From positions 1 to 64,000 of the forward strand of contig NZ_RCIV01000010.1 of NCBI RefSeq assembly GCF_003666605.1: a stretch of 64,000 nt of DNA, written 5' to 3'. Both the position numbers and the translations under genes were made by a program. Below are positions 18,201 through 26,664 of this stretch, piece after piece. Below the pieces are notes generated by a model, which was not told the origin of the DNA, ran no database searches, and was given only the letters and a program-made list of their open reading frames with translations. Position 1 is the first letter of the stretch, and each line of letters begins with the position of its first letter. This DNA comes from Propionibacterium australiense. Its GTDB lineage: Bacteria; Actinomycetota; Actinomycetes; Propionibacteriales; Propionibacteriaceae.

Positions 18201-19098
18201 ACCCCTCATCCTCGCGGCCCTGGCCGGCCTGCTCCTGGGGGCCGGGCTCTTCTGGGTGCTGCTCGGATCGTGCCGGCGGGCCGTGCGCATGGCCGACGCC
18301 TTCGCCGTCCTCGACGGGCGGACCGGGCAGGAGGCCCTGGCCCTGGCCGAGCTCGGGTACGACGCCGACAGCGCCCTCGAACGGCTGGGGGCGCGGGCCT
18401 ACACCCGCCTGCACATCCCGCTCGGCGAACGGAGCATGAGCCTGCTGGGGCTGCACGACCGTTCCATCGGCGATTTCGTCGCCGAGAAGATCATCCTCGC
18501 CCTCGCCGGCTTGGCCGTCCCGGCGCTCGTCGTCGCGCTCAGCGCCCTCATGGGGGCTCCGCTGCCCGCCCCGGCGGCCGGCCTGTCGCTGCTGGCGGCG
18601 GCGGCCGGCTGGTGGTGGCCCGACCTGGCGTTGCGCCGGGGCACCGAACGGATCCGCTACGACGCCGACGAGGCGCTGCTCACCCTGTTCGACCTGGTGC
18701 TGCTGGAACGCATGTCGAACCGCTCCGGCGTGCAGGCGCTCGAGGCGGCGGCGTCGGTCTCGGCGGCCCCGGTGTTCCGGCGAGTGCGCGGCGTGCTGGC
18801 GCAGGCGAACCTGGAGCAGCGCGCCCCGTGGCCGGGGCTGCGCGCCCTGGCCGGGGAACTGAGGCTGCCGGCGCTGGGCGATCTGGCCGACATCATGCAG
18901 CTCGACGAGCAGGGCGCCGCGCTCACCGAGCCGCTCGCGGCCCGCGTCGAGGAGCTGCGCGACGCCCACCTGGCCGTCGAACGCACCACGGCCCAGGAGG
19001 CCAGCGAGGCCATGACCGTCTGGATGGCGCTGCCGGTCATGATCTTCGGCCTGGCCCTCATCGCGCCACCCATGCTCCGGCTCGCCGGCCTGGCCTGA
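18190..19098 (+). CDS. tadC: TadC-like inner-membrane platform protein
   Basis: About 302 residues, starting with GTG at 18190 because GGTGG lies just upstream and tadB ends at 18200. Four hydrophobic segments: one at the N-terminus (PLILAALAGLLLGAGLFWVLL), two in the middle (LALAGLAVPALVVALSALM; LSLLAAAAGWWW) and one at the end (MALPVMIFGLALIAPPML), with a T2SF-like domain between. It pairs with TadB to form the pilus assembly platform. Confidence 0.85.
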   Translation: MIVEPLILAALAGLLLGAGLFWVLLGSCRRAVRMADAFAVLDGRTGQEALALAELGYDADSALERLGARAYTRLHIPLGERSMSLLGLHDRSIGDFVAEKIILALAGLAVPALVVALSALMGAPLPAPAAGLSLLAAAAGWWWPDLALRRGTERIRYDADEALLTLFDLVLLERMSNRSGVQALEAAASVSAAPVFRRVRGVLAQANLEQRAPWPGLRALAGELRLPALGDLADIMQLDEQGAALTEPLAARVEELRDAHLAVERTTAQEASEAMTVWMALPVMIFGLALIAPPMLRLAGLA

Positions 19099-19157
19099 GC
19101 CGGACGGGAGCCGCACCGTCACGACAACCCGAACCGTCCCGCCCGAAGGAGACCATC

Positions 19158-19364
19158 ATGAAGAAACGACTCCCAGCATCCCTCATGCGCGCCGGTGCGC
19201 TGCTCATCGGCGTCCTCACCGGACCCGCCCCGGTCGCGGGCCGGGACGAGCGGGGCCTGTCGCAGTCCACCGAGAACGCCGTCCTGCTGGCCGGCGCGGT
19301 GGCCGTCGCCGGTGTCGTCGTCGCCGCCGTCCGCGCCTACGTCATGGCGCACATGCCCACGTGA
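19158..19364 (+). CDS. flp: Flp-type pilin
   Basis: A 68-residue small pilin. After a short basic leader comes the class III signal RDERGLSQSTENAVLL followed by a single hydrophobic helix (AGAVAVAGVVVAAVRAYV). Cleavage by a prepilin peptidase is expected after the glycine in RG/LSQSTE, leaving a glutamate at +6. AGGAG lies seven bases before the ATG. It is probably the main subunit of the Tad fibre. No TadV prepilin peptidase gene is present in the window, so processing relies on a gene elsewhere. Confidence 0.8.
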   Translation: MKKRLPASLMRAGALLIGVLTGPAPVAGRDERGLSQSTENAVLLAGAVAVAGVVVAAVRAYVMAHMPT

Positions 19365-19375
19365 GGTCGACGGCC

Positions 19376-19744
19376 ATGCACGAACAGAGCGGCCACCACG
19401 ACGAGCGGGGGCTCAGCCAGTCGGCCCAGTGGGCGGTCCTGACCCCGGTCGTCATGCTCGCCCTGCTCGGCGTCATCGACGCGGGCATCTGGCTGCACGC
19501 CCGCAGCACGGTCCAGCAGGCGGCGATGACGGCGGCCGAGGTCGGGGCGCTGGCCGGGCAGGGGCGGAGTCAGGTCGAACAGTGCGTCCGGTCGATGACC
19601 GGAGAGCTGACCGATGTGACGACGACCGTCGAGGACGCCCCGGGGCGGATCACCGTGCGCGTCGAGGCCCGCGCGCCGCTCGCCCTCGACCTTGGGCTGG
19701 CCAGGGTCGGTGCCAGCTCGACGCGGGCCACCGAGGACAGCTGA
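19376..19744 (+). CDS. TadE-like pseudopilin 1
   Basis: 122 residues. It shares the octapeptide DERGLSQS with the upstream Flp pilin, then a hydrophobic helix (WAVLTPVVMLALLGVIDAGIWLHA) and a TadE-like body (RSTVQQAAMTAAEVGALAGQG; RITVRVEARAPL). A minor pseudopilin of the Tad apparatus is the likely role. The ATG at 19376 is used (GAGG about nine bases ahead); GTG at 19361 would add five residues. Confidence 0.75.
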   Translation: MHEQSGHHDERGLSQSAQWAVLTPVVMLALLGVIDAGIWLHARSTVQQAAMTAAEVGALAGQGRSQVEQCVRSMTGELTDVTTTVEDAPGRITVRVEARAPLALDLGLARVGASSTRATEDS

Positions 19745-19785
19745 GCCGCCCCGGCACAGCGGGCGGGGCACCGAGGGGAGGAACC

Positions 19786-20298
19786 ATGAACCGGCGACGA
19801 GCACCGAGGATGCCGGGCGCACGCCCGGACGGGCCCAGTCGGGCCCGCGGCGCGGCACGCGCACCGCACGCCCGCCGGCACCCCGGCGGGGAGCGGGGCT
19901 CGGCGAGCCTGGAACTGATCGTCGTCGTACCCGCCGCGGTCCTCGTCATCGCCCTGCTCACCGCCGGCTGGCGGCTGTGGTCGGTGCGCTCGCAGGTGCG
20001 TGAGGCGGCGGCGGCCGGGGCGCGCGCCGCGAGCCTGGCCCGCAGCGGGGCCGAGGCCGAGCAGGCGGCGGCAGCGGTGGTCGGCGCCGATCTGGCGACC
20101 ATGCAGAGCACCTGCACGAGCCCGGTGGTCCACGTCGACACCGGGGCCTTCGCCGCCCCGGCCGGGGCGGGCGATGTCATCGTCGAGGTCTCCTGCCAGG
20201 TGCCGTTCACCGATCTGATGATCCCCGTGCCCGGCGCGCTCACCGCGGCCGGGCACGCCAGTTCACGACTCGACAGCTACAGGGGGCGGCAGCCATGA
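19786..20298 (+). CDS. TadE/TadF-like pseudopilin 2
   Basis: 170 residues. A long arginine-rich, proline-containing N-terminus precedes the processing signal GERGSASLELIVVVPAAVL and a membrane helix. The mature part (VREAAAAGARAASLARSG; VIVEVSCQVPF) is typical of TadE-family minor pilins. GGGGAGGA lies just upstream of the ATG. The stop overlaps the next start by four bases. Confidence 0.75.
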   Translation: MNRRRAPRMPGARPDGPSRARGAARAPHARRHPGGERGSASLELIVVVPAAVLVIALLTAGWRLWSVRSQVREAAAAGARAASLARSGAEAEQAAAAVVGADLATMQSTCTSPVVHVDTGAFAAPAGAGDVIVEVSCQVPFTDLMIPVPGALTAAGHASSRLDSYRGRQP

Positions 20299-23270
20299 GA
20301 AGAATCCTCGCGAGGGCCGCGGCGGTCCTCGCCCTCCTCGCGCTCGTCCCGGGCGGGGCGTGGGCGCTCGCCCGCTGGGGACGACTCGACCTGCTCGGCC
20401 GGGTCCGGTGGGGCCAGCTGTTCTCGCGCCCCGACGACGGATCCCTCGTCCTCGTCGCCCTCACGGTGCTCGGCTGGCTGGCCTGGCTGCTCCTGGTCGC
20501 CTCCCTCGTCTGCGAGACGATCGGGGCGATCACCCACGGCGCGGTGCACCCCGAGCTGCCCGGCGCCAGGCTGTTCGCCCCGCTGGCGGCGGCACTCGTC
20601 GCCTCCGTCGCCGGGCTCGTCGCGCTCCAGCAGCCGGCCCCCGACGAGCCCTGCCAGGCTCCGCCCGTGGTGAGCCCGCTGGACGGCGCGGCGGCAGAAC
20701 CCCCGCCCACCGGGAACGGGGCGCCCGGCGGCGCGTCGGCACCGTCGACGCGGGAACTCGTGCAGCACACGGTGGCCGACGGGGACGACCTGTGGAGCCT
20801 GGCGGAACGCTACTACGGCAGTGGCGAGGACTGGCGGCGCATCGTCGAGGCGAACCCCGGGACCGTCCTCTCCCCACTCGACCGGCTCCGCCCCGGCACG
20901 ATGCTGCAGATCCCGGGGCCGGCCGGCGAGCCCGGCCAGGACGCACCGGCGCCCGGTGCGGAACGTGCGGATGACGGCCCCCGGCAGGGCCGGCCGCTCT
21001 CCCACCGGGTCGACGACCCGGTGGCGGTGCCCGGCCGCACGAACGCGGTCCAGGTGGACGAGGGCGACAGCATGTGGGCCATCGCCCGGGAGGAACTGGG
21101 AGACGGCGCCCAGTGGCCCCGCATCGCCGAGCTCAACCGGGCCGCCGTGTCCGACCCGGCGCTCATCCGCCCGGGCCAGGTGCTGGCCGTACCGGCACAG
21201 CAGGACAGCGGCGAGACGACCACCGCGGGCGAGCCAGCACGCGAGAACCCCCCGACATCCCAGGCCGGGCGCGCACCGGCTCCGGCCGACACGGGGGCGC
21301 CGGGGGGCGCGGCCGCGGACGATGAGACCCGGGACGGCGCCACCGCGGACGAACCAGCGCGCGAAGACCCCCCGGCCTCCCGGGCCGAGCACGCACCAGC
21401 AGGCACCGGGGCACCAGGGAGAACGGCCGCGGGCGACGAGGCCCGGGACGGCGCCGCCGCGCCGGGTGCCGGGACCGGCGGCGAACGGGCCGGTACCGGC
21501 GAGGAGGAACCGGGCGACGGCGGTGCCGGGCAGGACGACCAGGCCCGGCCACTCGCCGACGAGCGGGAACTGTCCGAACACCTGCTGCGGACCATCGGCC
21601 CGATCGGGGCGACGACCGCCGCCGTGGTCGTCGCGGCACTGGCCGCCCGCCGCCGCTGGCAGCTCAACGCCCGCCCGGTGGGGCGGCGCCGCCCGCCGAT
21701 CGGCGCGCGCGGGCGGCGCGTCGAGACGGCCCTGGCCGCCGTCGCCACCCGTGCCCGGCCCGAGCACGCGCCGGGTACGGGCGCAGGGTCCCACGCCGGC
21801 CGCGGGCTGGCGGACCGGACCCAGCCGCGCCGCGGCGGCTCCGTCCCGGTGCGGCTCGGCTCGTCGGCGGCCGGCCCGGTGCGCGTCGACCTGCTCGCCC
21901 GCGGCGTGCTGACCGTCGACACCCTGCAGCCCGAGCTCTCGGCCGGCCTGCAGGCGGCGCTGGCCATCCAGCTGTCCGACGAGTCCGGCCCCGCCGTGCA
22001 GGTGCGGACCGGTCCCGGCTGCGCCTGGCTCGGGCGCCTCGACAGCCCACGGATCAGGACGTCCCCGGACGGGGCGCACCTGCGGCGCGAGCTGGCGCGT
22101 CTCGTCGCGGAGCGCTCCGCAGCGCTGTCCGGCGGCAGGACCGCGGCCGAACTGAGGCAGGACCCCCGGCTCGGCGAGGCGTGGGAGCCGGTCGTGCTGC
22201 TGCTCGACGAGCCCTGCGAGTTCACCGCCGACGAACTCACCCGGATCGGGGTCTGCGCCGTCGCCCCGCCCGCCCCGGGCGAACGGGCCGCCCTCGAGCT
22301 GTCCGAGCAGCGGGCCTGTCTCGACGGCCACGAGTTCGAGCCAGAACTCGTCATGGCACCGGCCCGCCGCGGCATCGAGGAACTCCTCGACGCTGCCGAC
22401 AGCACCGATTTCACGAAGGCCTGGTGGTGGACGACCGACACCGACCTCCCCGACGACATCGTGCCCCTGCGCAGGGGCACCGACCCCGCGCCCAGCCAGG
22501 AGCCCACCGTGCCACCCGCCAACCCGACAGCCCCCGCACCCAGCACCCCGTTCCTGCGCCTGCTCGGCCCCGTCGAGCTGCTGGGCACGCAGGGCCCCCG
22601 CCCCGCGCGAGCCGTCCGCCAGTGCCAGGAGTACTGCGCCTGGATCCTCATGCACCCGGCCGGTACCGCCGCCCAGATGACCCGGGAACTCCTCGTGGCC
22701 GACACGACCCGGCGCTCCAACATGTCACGGCTGCGGGCCTGGCTGGGCACCGACGAGGACGGCGAGCCCTACCTGCCCGATGCCTACAGCGGCCGCATCA
22801 GGATGCACCCGCAGGTCACCTCGGACTGGGAGCAGCTGCAGCTGCTCATCACGCCGGGCGTCAACCGGGTGAGCGACGCGGCGCTGGAACAGGGACTGGC
22901 GCTGGTGCGCGGCGCCCCGCTGGCCGACGCCGCCCCGGGCGAGTGGGCGTGGGCCGAGCAGGAGCGTTCGGACATGATCTCGACGATCCGCGACATCGGG
23001 GTCGAGCTGGGCGGCCGCCGACTGGGCCGCGGCGAGTACGAGCAGGCCGGCCGCGCAGTGGGCACGGCCCTGGCCGCCGCGCCCGGCGACGAGCGGCTCC
23101 TGCAGGTGCTGCTGCGCGCCGAGCACCTGGCCGGCAACCGGCCCGAGGTCGAACGGCTCGTCCTGCAGATCACCAGGTCGGCGAGGGAGAACGGCACCGA
23201 CCTGACCGCCGAGACCGTCACCCTGCTGCAGGAGGTGATGGAGGGCCGCCGGCGGGCCCGCCTGGCCTGA
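20295..23270 (+). CDS. Membrane LysM-BTAD regulator closing the Tad operon
   Basis: 991 residues with a rare combination of domains. N-terminal membrane helices lie at about 5-25, 52-78 and 92-112. Two LysM modules follow (about 156-210, HTVADGDDLWSLAERYYG; about 248-300, VDEGDSMWAIAREELG). A long proline/alanine/acid-rich stretch leads to another helix (IGPIGATTAAVVVAALAAR, about 435), and the C-terminal ~240 residues form an OmpR/SARP-like winged helix (FLRLLGPVELLG) with a bacterial transcriptional activation (BTAD) helical domain. LysM could read the cell wall and BTAD could act on DNA or on protein partners. It is translationally coupled to the pilin genes. Similar fusions occur in actinobacterial Tad loci, but the mechanism is unknown to me. 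Confidence 0.7.
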   Translation: MRRILARAAAVLALLALVPGGAWALARWGRLDLLGRVRWGQLFSRPDDGSLVLVALTVLGWLAWLLLVASLVCETIGAITHGAVHPELPGARLFAPLAAALVASVAGLVALQQPAPDEPCQAPPVVSPLDGAAAEPPPTGNGAPGGASAPSTRELVQHTVADGDDLWSLAERYYGSGEDWRRIVEANPGTVLSPLDRLRPGTMLQIPGPAGEPGQDAPAPGAERADDGPRQGRPLSHRVDDPVAVPGRTNAVQVDEGDSMWAIAREELGDGAQWPRIAELNRAAVSDPALIRPGQVLAVPAQQDSGETTTAGEPARENPPTSQAGRAPAPADTGAPGGAAADDETRDGATADEPAREDPPASRAEHAPAGTGAPGRTAAGDEARDGAAAPGAGTGGERAGTGEEEPGDGGAGQDDQARPLADERELSEHLLRTIGPIGATTAAVVVAALAARRRWQLNARPVGRRRPPIGARGRRVETALAAVATRARPEHAPGTGAGSHAGRGLADRTQPRRGGSVPVRLGSSAAGPVRVDLLARGVLTVDTLQPELSAGLQAALAIQLSDESGPAVQVRTGPGCAWLGRLDSPRIRTSPDGAHLRRELARLVAERSAALSGGRTAAELRQDPRLGEAWEPVVLLLDEPCEFTADELTRIGVCAVAPPAPGERAALELSEQRACLDGHEFEPELVMAPARRGIEELLDAADSTDFTKAWWWTTDTDLPDDIVPLRRGTDPAPSQEPTVPPANPTAPAPSTPFLRLLGPVELLGTQGPRPARAVRQCQEYCAWILMHPAGTAAQMTRELLVADTTRRSNMSRLRAWLGTDEDGEPYLPDAYSGRIRMHPQVTSDWEQLQLLITPGVNRVSDAALEQGLALVRGAPLADAAPGEWAWAEQERSDMISTIRDIGVELGGRRLGRGEYEQAGRAVGTALAAAPGDERLLQVLLRAEHLAGNRPEVERLVLQITRSARENGTDLTAETVTLLQEVMEGRRRARLA

Positions 23271-23300
23271 GCGGCCCCGCCCCTTGGCGTCGGCGGGAGG

Positions 23301-25526
23301 TCACGCCGAGGGTTCCCTGCCCACCGCGGCGACGATCGGACGCAGCTGCATCCACCACTGCCTGCGCGGCCGGCGTTTGACGGTGTTGGCGTGCTCGGCC
23401 ATGTGCGCCAGCGGGTAGTCCTTGATCCGGCCCTCGCTCAGGCCGATATAGCGGGCCGCCGGTTCCTCCTCGGCGAACGCGCCGGCCAGCACGTCCAGGG
23501 CGGCAGCGGCCATCCGCGTGGCGAGCAGGCGGTCGGCCGGGCTGGGCTCGCCGCCCTGCTGCACGTGGCCGATGATGTTCGTCCGCACGTCGTACAGGCC
23601 GTGGCTCTCGCCCCTGAACAGGCGCCCCAGGAAGTCGGTCGTGTACTCGGACGAGGCCATCTCGGAGCGCACCGCCAGGAACAGGCGGCGGCCGCGGCCG
23701 AAGGAGTCGCGCAGCCAGCGCACGTCCTGGTTGAGCTGGTCGAGGCTGATGCCGTCCTCGTTGAGGTAGATGCGTTCGGCACCGCCGGCCAGGCCGCCCA
23801 TGAGCGCCAGGTAGCCGCACTGCCGGCCCATCACCTCCACGACGAAGGCCCTCGTCGTGGCGGCGCCGGACTGCTTGATGCGGTCGATGTCGTCGACGAT
23901 CTCGTTGAGCGCCGAGTCGGCGCCGATCGTCTCCTCGCTGCCGGGCAGGTTGTTGTCGATCGTCGCGGGCACGCAGACGATGGGGATGCGGAAGGCCGGG
24001 TAGCGGTCGGTCTCGCCCTGCATGAGATAGGCCGCCTGGTAGGCGTTCCAGCCGCCGATCACCACGAGCGCGTCGACCCGGTGGTCCTCCAGGGCCCGGC
24101 TGATCGCGTAGAACTGCTCGACGCTCGGCACGTCGCGGCGCAGGCCGAGTTCGGCGCCGCCGGCCCCGGTCCAGCCCTCGACGTCCTCCCAGCCGAGCTC
24201 GCCGATGGCGCCGCGCAGCAGCCCGGTGAAGCCGTTCTGCACGCCCAGCATCGTGTAGCCGCGGGCGATGCCCAGGCGCACGGCCGCGCGGGCGGCCGTG
24301 TTCATGCCGGGCGCCAGGCCCCCGGCGTGCAGGACCGCCACGCGCGGGGCGTCCTCGGTCGCCGTGACGCGGTGCGGGTGGGTCAGTTCCTCGAAGAGCC
24401 GGGCCATGTCCGTGAAGTCCTCGTTGCGCAGCCCCATCGCCGCCTCGTAGTCGCCGGCGGCGATGAGCTCGGGCACGCGCCGGGTCTGGGCCACGGCCTC
24501 GGCCAGCGGCAGCCGCACGACGTCCGAGCCGCGGATGCCCAGCACCATGCCCTCGGACGCCGGGCTCGCGGTGAGCACCTCGAGGGCGGCCGAGTAGCCC
24601 AGCCAGGTGCTGGCCCAGCGGTCGTAGGCGCTCGGCTTGCCGCCGCGCTGCACGTGCCCCAGGTTGGTCAGGCGCGCCTCCTCGTTGTTGATGCGGCTGA
24701 TCGTCGCCCGCACGTACTCGCTCGTGATGGGCTCGCCGCGGCGGTCCCGCGCGCCCTCGGCCACGACGACGATCGACTCGCGGCGCCCGGCCGACCGGCC
24801 GCGGCGCAGCTCGGCGCACATCTGCTCCTCCCAGCCCTCGGTAGGGGGCAGCTCGGGGATGAGCACGTAGTCGGCGCCGCCCGCGATGGCGCTCATGAGC
24901 GCCAGGTAGCCGCAGTGCCGGCCCATCACCTCGATGACGAAGCAGCGCTGGTGGCTGGCTGCGGTGGCGGTGATGGCGTCGATCGCGTCGACGATGCGGT
25001 GCAGGGCCGAGTCGGCGCCGATCGTCGAGTCGGTGCCCACCAGGTCGTTGTCGATCGAGCCGACGAGACCGGCGATCATGAGGGCGGAATGCCCTGCCGC
25101 CATCTCGGCGCTGATCCGTCCCGCGTCGGCGAGCTCCTCCATGATCGCGGGCCACTCGGAGCGGAAGACGTCCAGGCCGGACAGGGAGCCGTCGCCGCCG
25201 ATCACGACGAGCCGGTCGATGCCGCGTTCCACGAGGTTCTTCGCGGCCTCCACCCGGCCCTCGTGGGTGCGGAAGTCCTTCGAGCGGAACGTACCGATGG
25301 CCGTGCCGCCCCTGCCGAGGATGTTGCCGGCGTCGTTCCACGTGAAACGCCGGATCCCGTCGCCGCCGTCGACCAGACCCTGGTAGCCCTCGTAGACGGC
25401 GAAGACCTCGGCGCCGCGGCTCATCGCGGTGCGGGCGACGGCGCGCACCGCCGCGTTCATGCCCGGAGCATCACCACCCGAGGTGAGCACGGCGATCCGG
25501 ATAGGGCTGTCAGCTGCGTCGGTCAT
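23301..25526 (-). CDS. 6-phosphofructokinase, eukaryotic-type tandem form
   Basis: 741 residues, twice the bacterial length, made of two PFK halves. The N-half has a complete ATP-type active site: TSGGDAPGMNAAVR, GGDGSLSGLDVFRSEW (Gly rather than the Asp of PPi enzymes), GSIDNDLVGTDSTIGADSAL with catalytic Asp, MGRHCGYLAL, VAEGA. The C-half keeps the fold but not catalysis (GGWNAY, TIDNNLPGSEETIGADSAL), as in animal and fungal PFK1, where that half is allosteric. Even the end (RRQWWMQLRPI) resembles animal PFK. It should phosphorylate fructose-6-phosphate in glycolysis. The ATG at 25526 is preceded by AAGGATGG. It converges on the Tad operon (30 bases apart) and its promoter region holds a large inverted repeat. 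Confidence 0.9.
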   Translation of the reverse strand: MTDAADSPIRIAVLTSGGDAPGMNAAVRAVARTAMSRGAEVFAVYEGYQGLVDGGDGIRRFTWNDAGNILGRGGTAIGTFRSKDFRTHEGRVEAAKNLVERGIDRLVVIGGDGSLSGLDVFRSEWPAIMEELADAGRISAEMAAGHSALMIAGLVGSIDNDLVGTDSTIGADSALHRIVDAIDAITATAASHQRCFVIEVMGRHCGYLALMSAIAGGADYVLIPELPPTEGWEEQMCAELRRGRSAGRRESIVVVAEGARDRRGEPITSEYVRATISRINNEEARLTNLGHVQRGGKPSAYDRWASTWLGYSAALEVLTASPASEGMVLGIRGSDVVRLPLAEAVAQTRRVPELIAAGDYEAAMGLRNEDFTDMARLFEELTHPHRVTATEDAPRVAVLHAGGLAPGMNTAARAAVRLGIARGYTMLGVQNGFTGLLRGAIGELGWEDVEGWTGAGGAELGLRRDVPSVEQFYAISRALEDHRVDALVVIGGWNAYQAAYLMQGETDRYPAFRIPIVCVPATIDNNLPGSEETIGADSALNEIVDDIDRIKQSGAATTRAFVVEVMGRQCGYLALMGGLAGGAERIYLNEDGISLDQLNQDVRWLRDSFGRGRRLFLAVRSEMASSEYTTDFLGRLFRGESHGLYDVRTNIIGHVQQGGEPSPADRLLATRMAAAALDVLAGAFAEEEPAARYIGLSEGRIKDYPLAHMAEHANTVKRRPRRQWWMQLRPIVAAVGREPSA

Positions 25527-25604
25527 GACTCCATCCTTGCTCACGACCGGAGGCACCGGGCAAGAGGGGCCACCCGGGCCACTCCACCGGAGTGCGCCTG
25601 CCGC

Positions 25605-25640
25605 GCATGCCCTGCCCTGACGTACCTGGGCAGGGCATGC
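25605..25640. repeat. 13-bp perfect inverted repeat in the PFK/histidine kinase divergent promoter
   Basis: GCATGCCCTGCCC (25605-25617) and its exact reverse complement (25628-25640) flank a 10-base centre. It lies 79 bases above the PFK start and 136 bases above the histidine kinase start. It could be an operator for a dimeric regulator serving one or both genes, or an RNA hairpin in a 5' leader. Confidence 0.6.
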
Positions 25641-25775
25641 CGAAACTGACAGGATGCGACCGTTCTGGGCCCGTTTGGGTCAAGAACAGCCACATCATGT
25701 GAGAAAAAGCATGCCTGTCATCGCCCGCCGTGCCCGCCCGGCGTCCTCCGGGCGCGCCGGTGTCATACTGACCGC

Positions 25776-26632
25776 ATGCACGCACTGGTCTGGGCCGTCG
25801 TGCTCCTGGGGGCGGCCTGCGCCGGCCTGTGCGTCCTCACCCTCGTGATGCGCCGCCGGCTCGCCCGGCTGCGCGCCGACAACGAGCAGCTGCGCGGCAT
25901 CGTCAGGCATCGCATGGAACGCCCCAGATCTTCTCCCACGAGGTCCGCACCCCGCTCGCCCTCATCCAGGGTGCCGCCGAACTGCTCCTGGAGGGCACAC
26001 CGGGGCCGCTCACCGAGCATCAGCGCGAGTTCATCGAGACGATCGCCGACAACACCTCGCAGATGGCCCAGCTGTCCGAGACGATGCTCACCGAGGCGCG
26101 CATCGAGGCCCAGCTGCTCACCCTGCGCCGCGAGCGCGTCGAGGTGCGCTCGCTGGTGCGCCAGACGGTCTCCGATCTGCGCCACTTCACCCGCATCCCC
26201 ATCGAACTCGACAACACCGGCGCCCGCATCGTCCTCGACGCCGACCCGGCCCTGCTGCGCCAGGCGCTGTGGAACCTCATCAACAACGCGGTACGCCACG
26301 CGGGGCCCGGGGCCACCATCTGGGTGCAGGTCTCGGTGGCCGACGAGACGGCCGTCGTCGCCGTCACCGACGACGGGGCCGGCATGACCGAGACCGACCG
26401 GGCACGGCTGTTCCAGCCCTTCAGCTCGCCGCCCGGCGAGAACGACGGGCACGGCACCGGCCTGGGCATGCTCGTCGCCCAGCGCGTCGTCACCGCGCAC
26501 GGGGGCCGCCTGCTCATCGACACCATCGACGGGCGGGGCACCTCGATCCTGTGCGCGCTGCCGCTGGGGCATGCCGTCGAAAACCTCGCCCCGTCCGCCG
26601 TGGACGGGGCACCGGACGAGGAGGCCTCGTGA
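25776..26632 (+). pseudogene. Sensor histidine kinase, frameshifted
   Basis: The 5' part encodes one membrane helix (MHALVWAVVLLGAACAGLCVL) and a linker ending ADNEQLRGIVRHRMERP. The rest of the kinase lies in another frame from about 25922: QIFSHEVRTPLALIQGA (phospho-acceptor His), NLINNAVRHA (N box), DDGAGM (G1), LFQPFSSP (F box) and GTGLGML (G2). Joining the two frames near 25915-25927 (a run of four C) gives a normal SenX3-like kinase of about 285 residues, so one base appears to be missing. The 3' end overlaps the start of a response-regulator remnant. Either a real decay event, in line with the loss of the regulator, or a sequencing error. Confidence 0.75.
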
Positions 26633-26664
26633 ACGCACCCACCGCACTGGTCGTCGACGACTAG
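26629..26664 (+). pseudogene. Response-regulator remnant (first 11 codons)
   Basis: A GTG overlapping the kinase stop opens MNAPTALVVDD, the unmistakable first beta-strand and acidic pocket of a receiver domain, then TAG at the edge of the insertion sequence. On the far side of the element the frame would give DLLR and then nothing receiver-like; a strong hairpin (27722-27765) follows soon after. Most of the regulator has been deleted, so the pair cannot signal. Confidence 0.7.
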
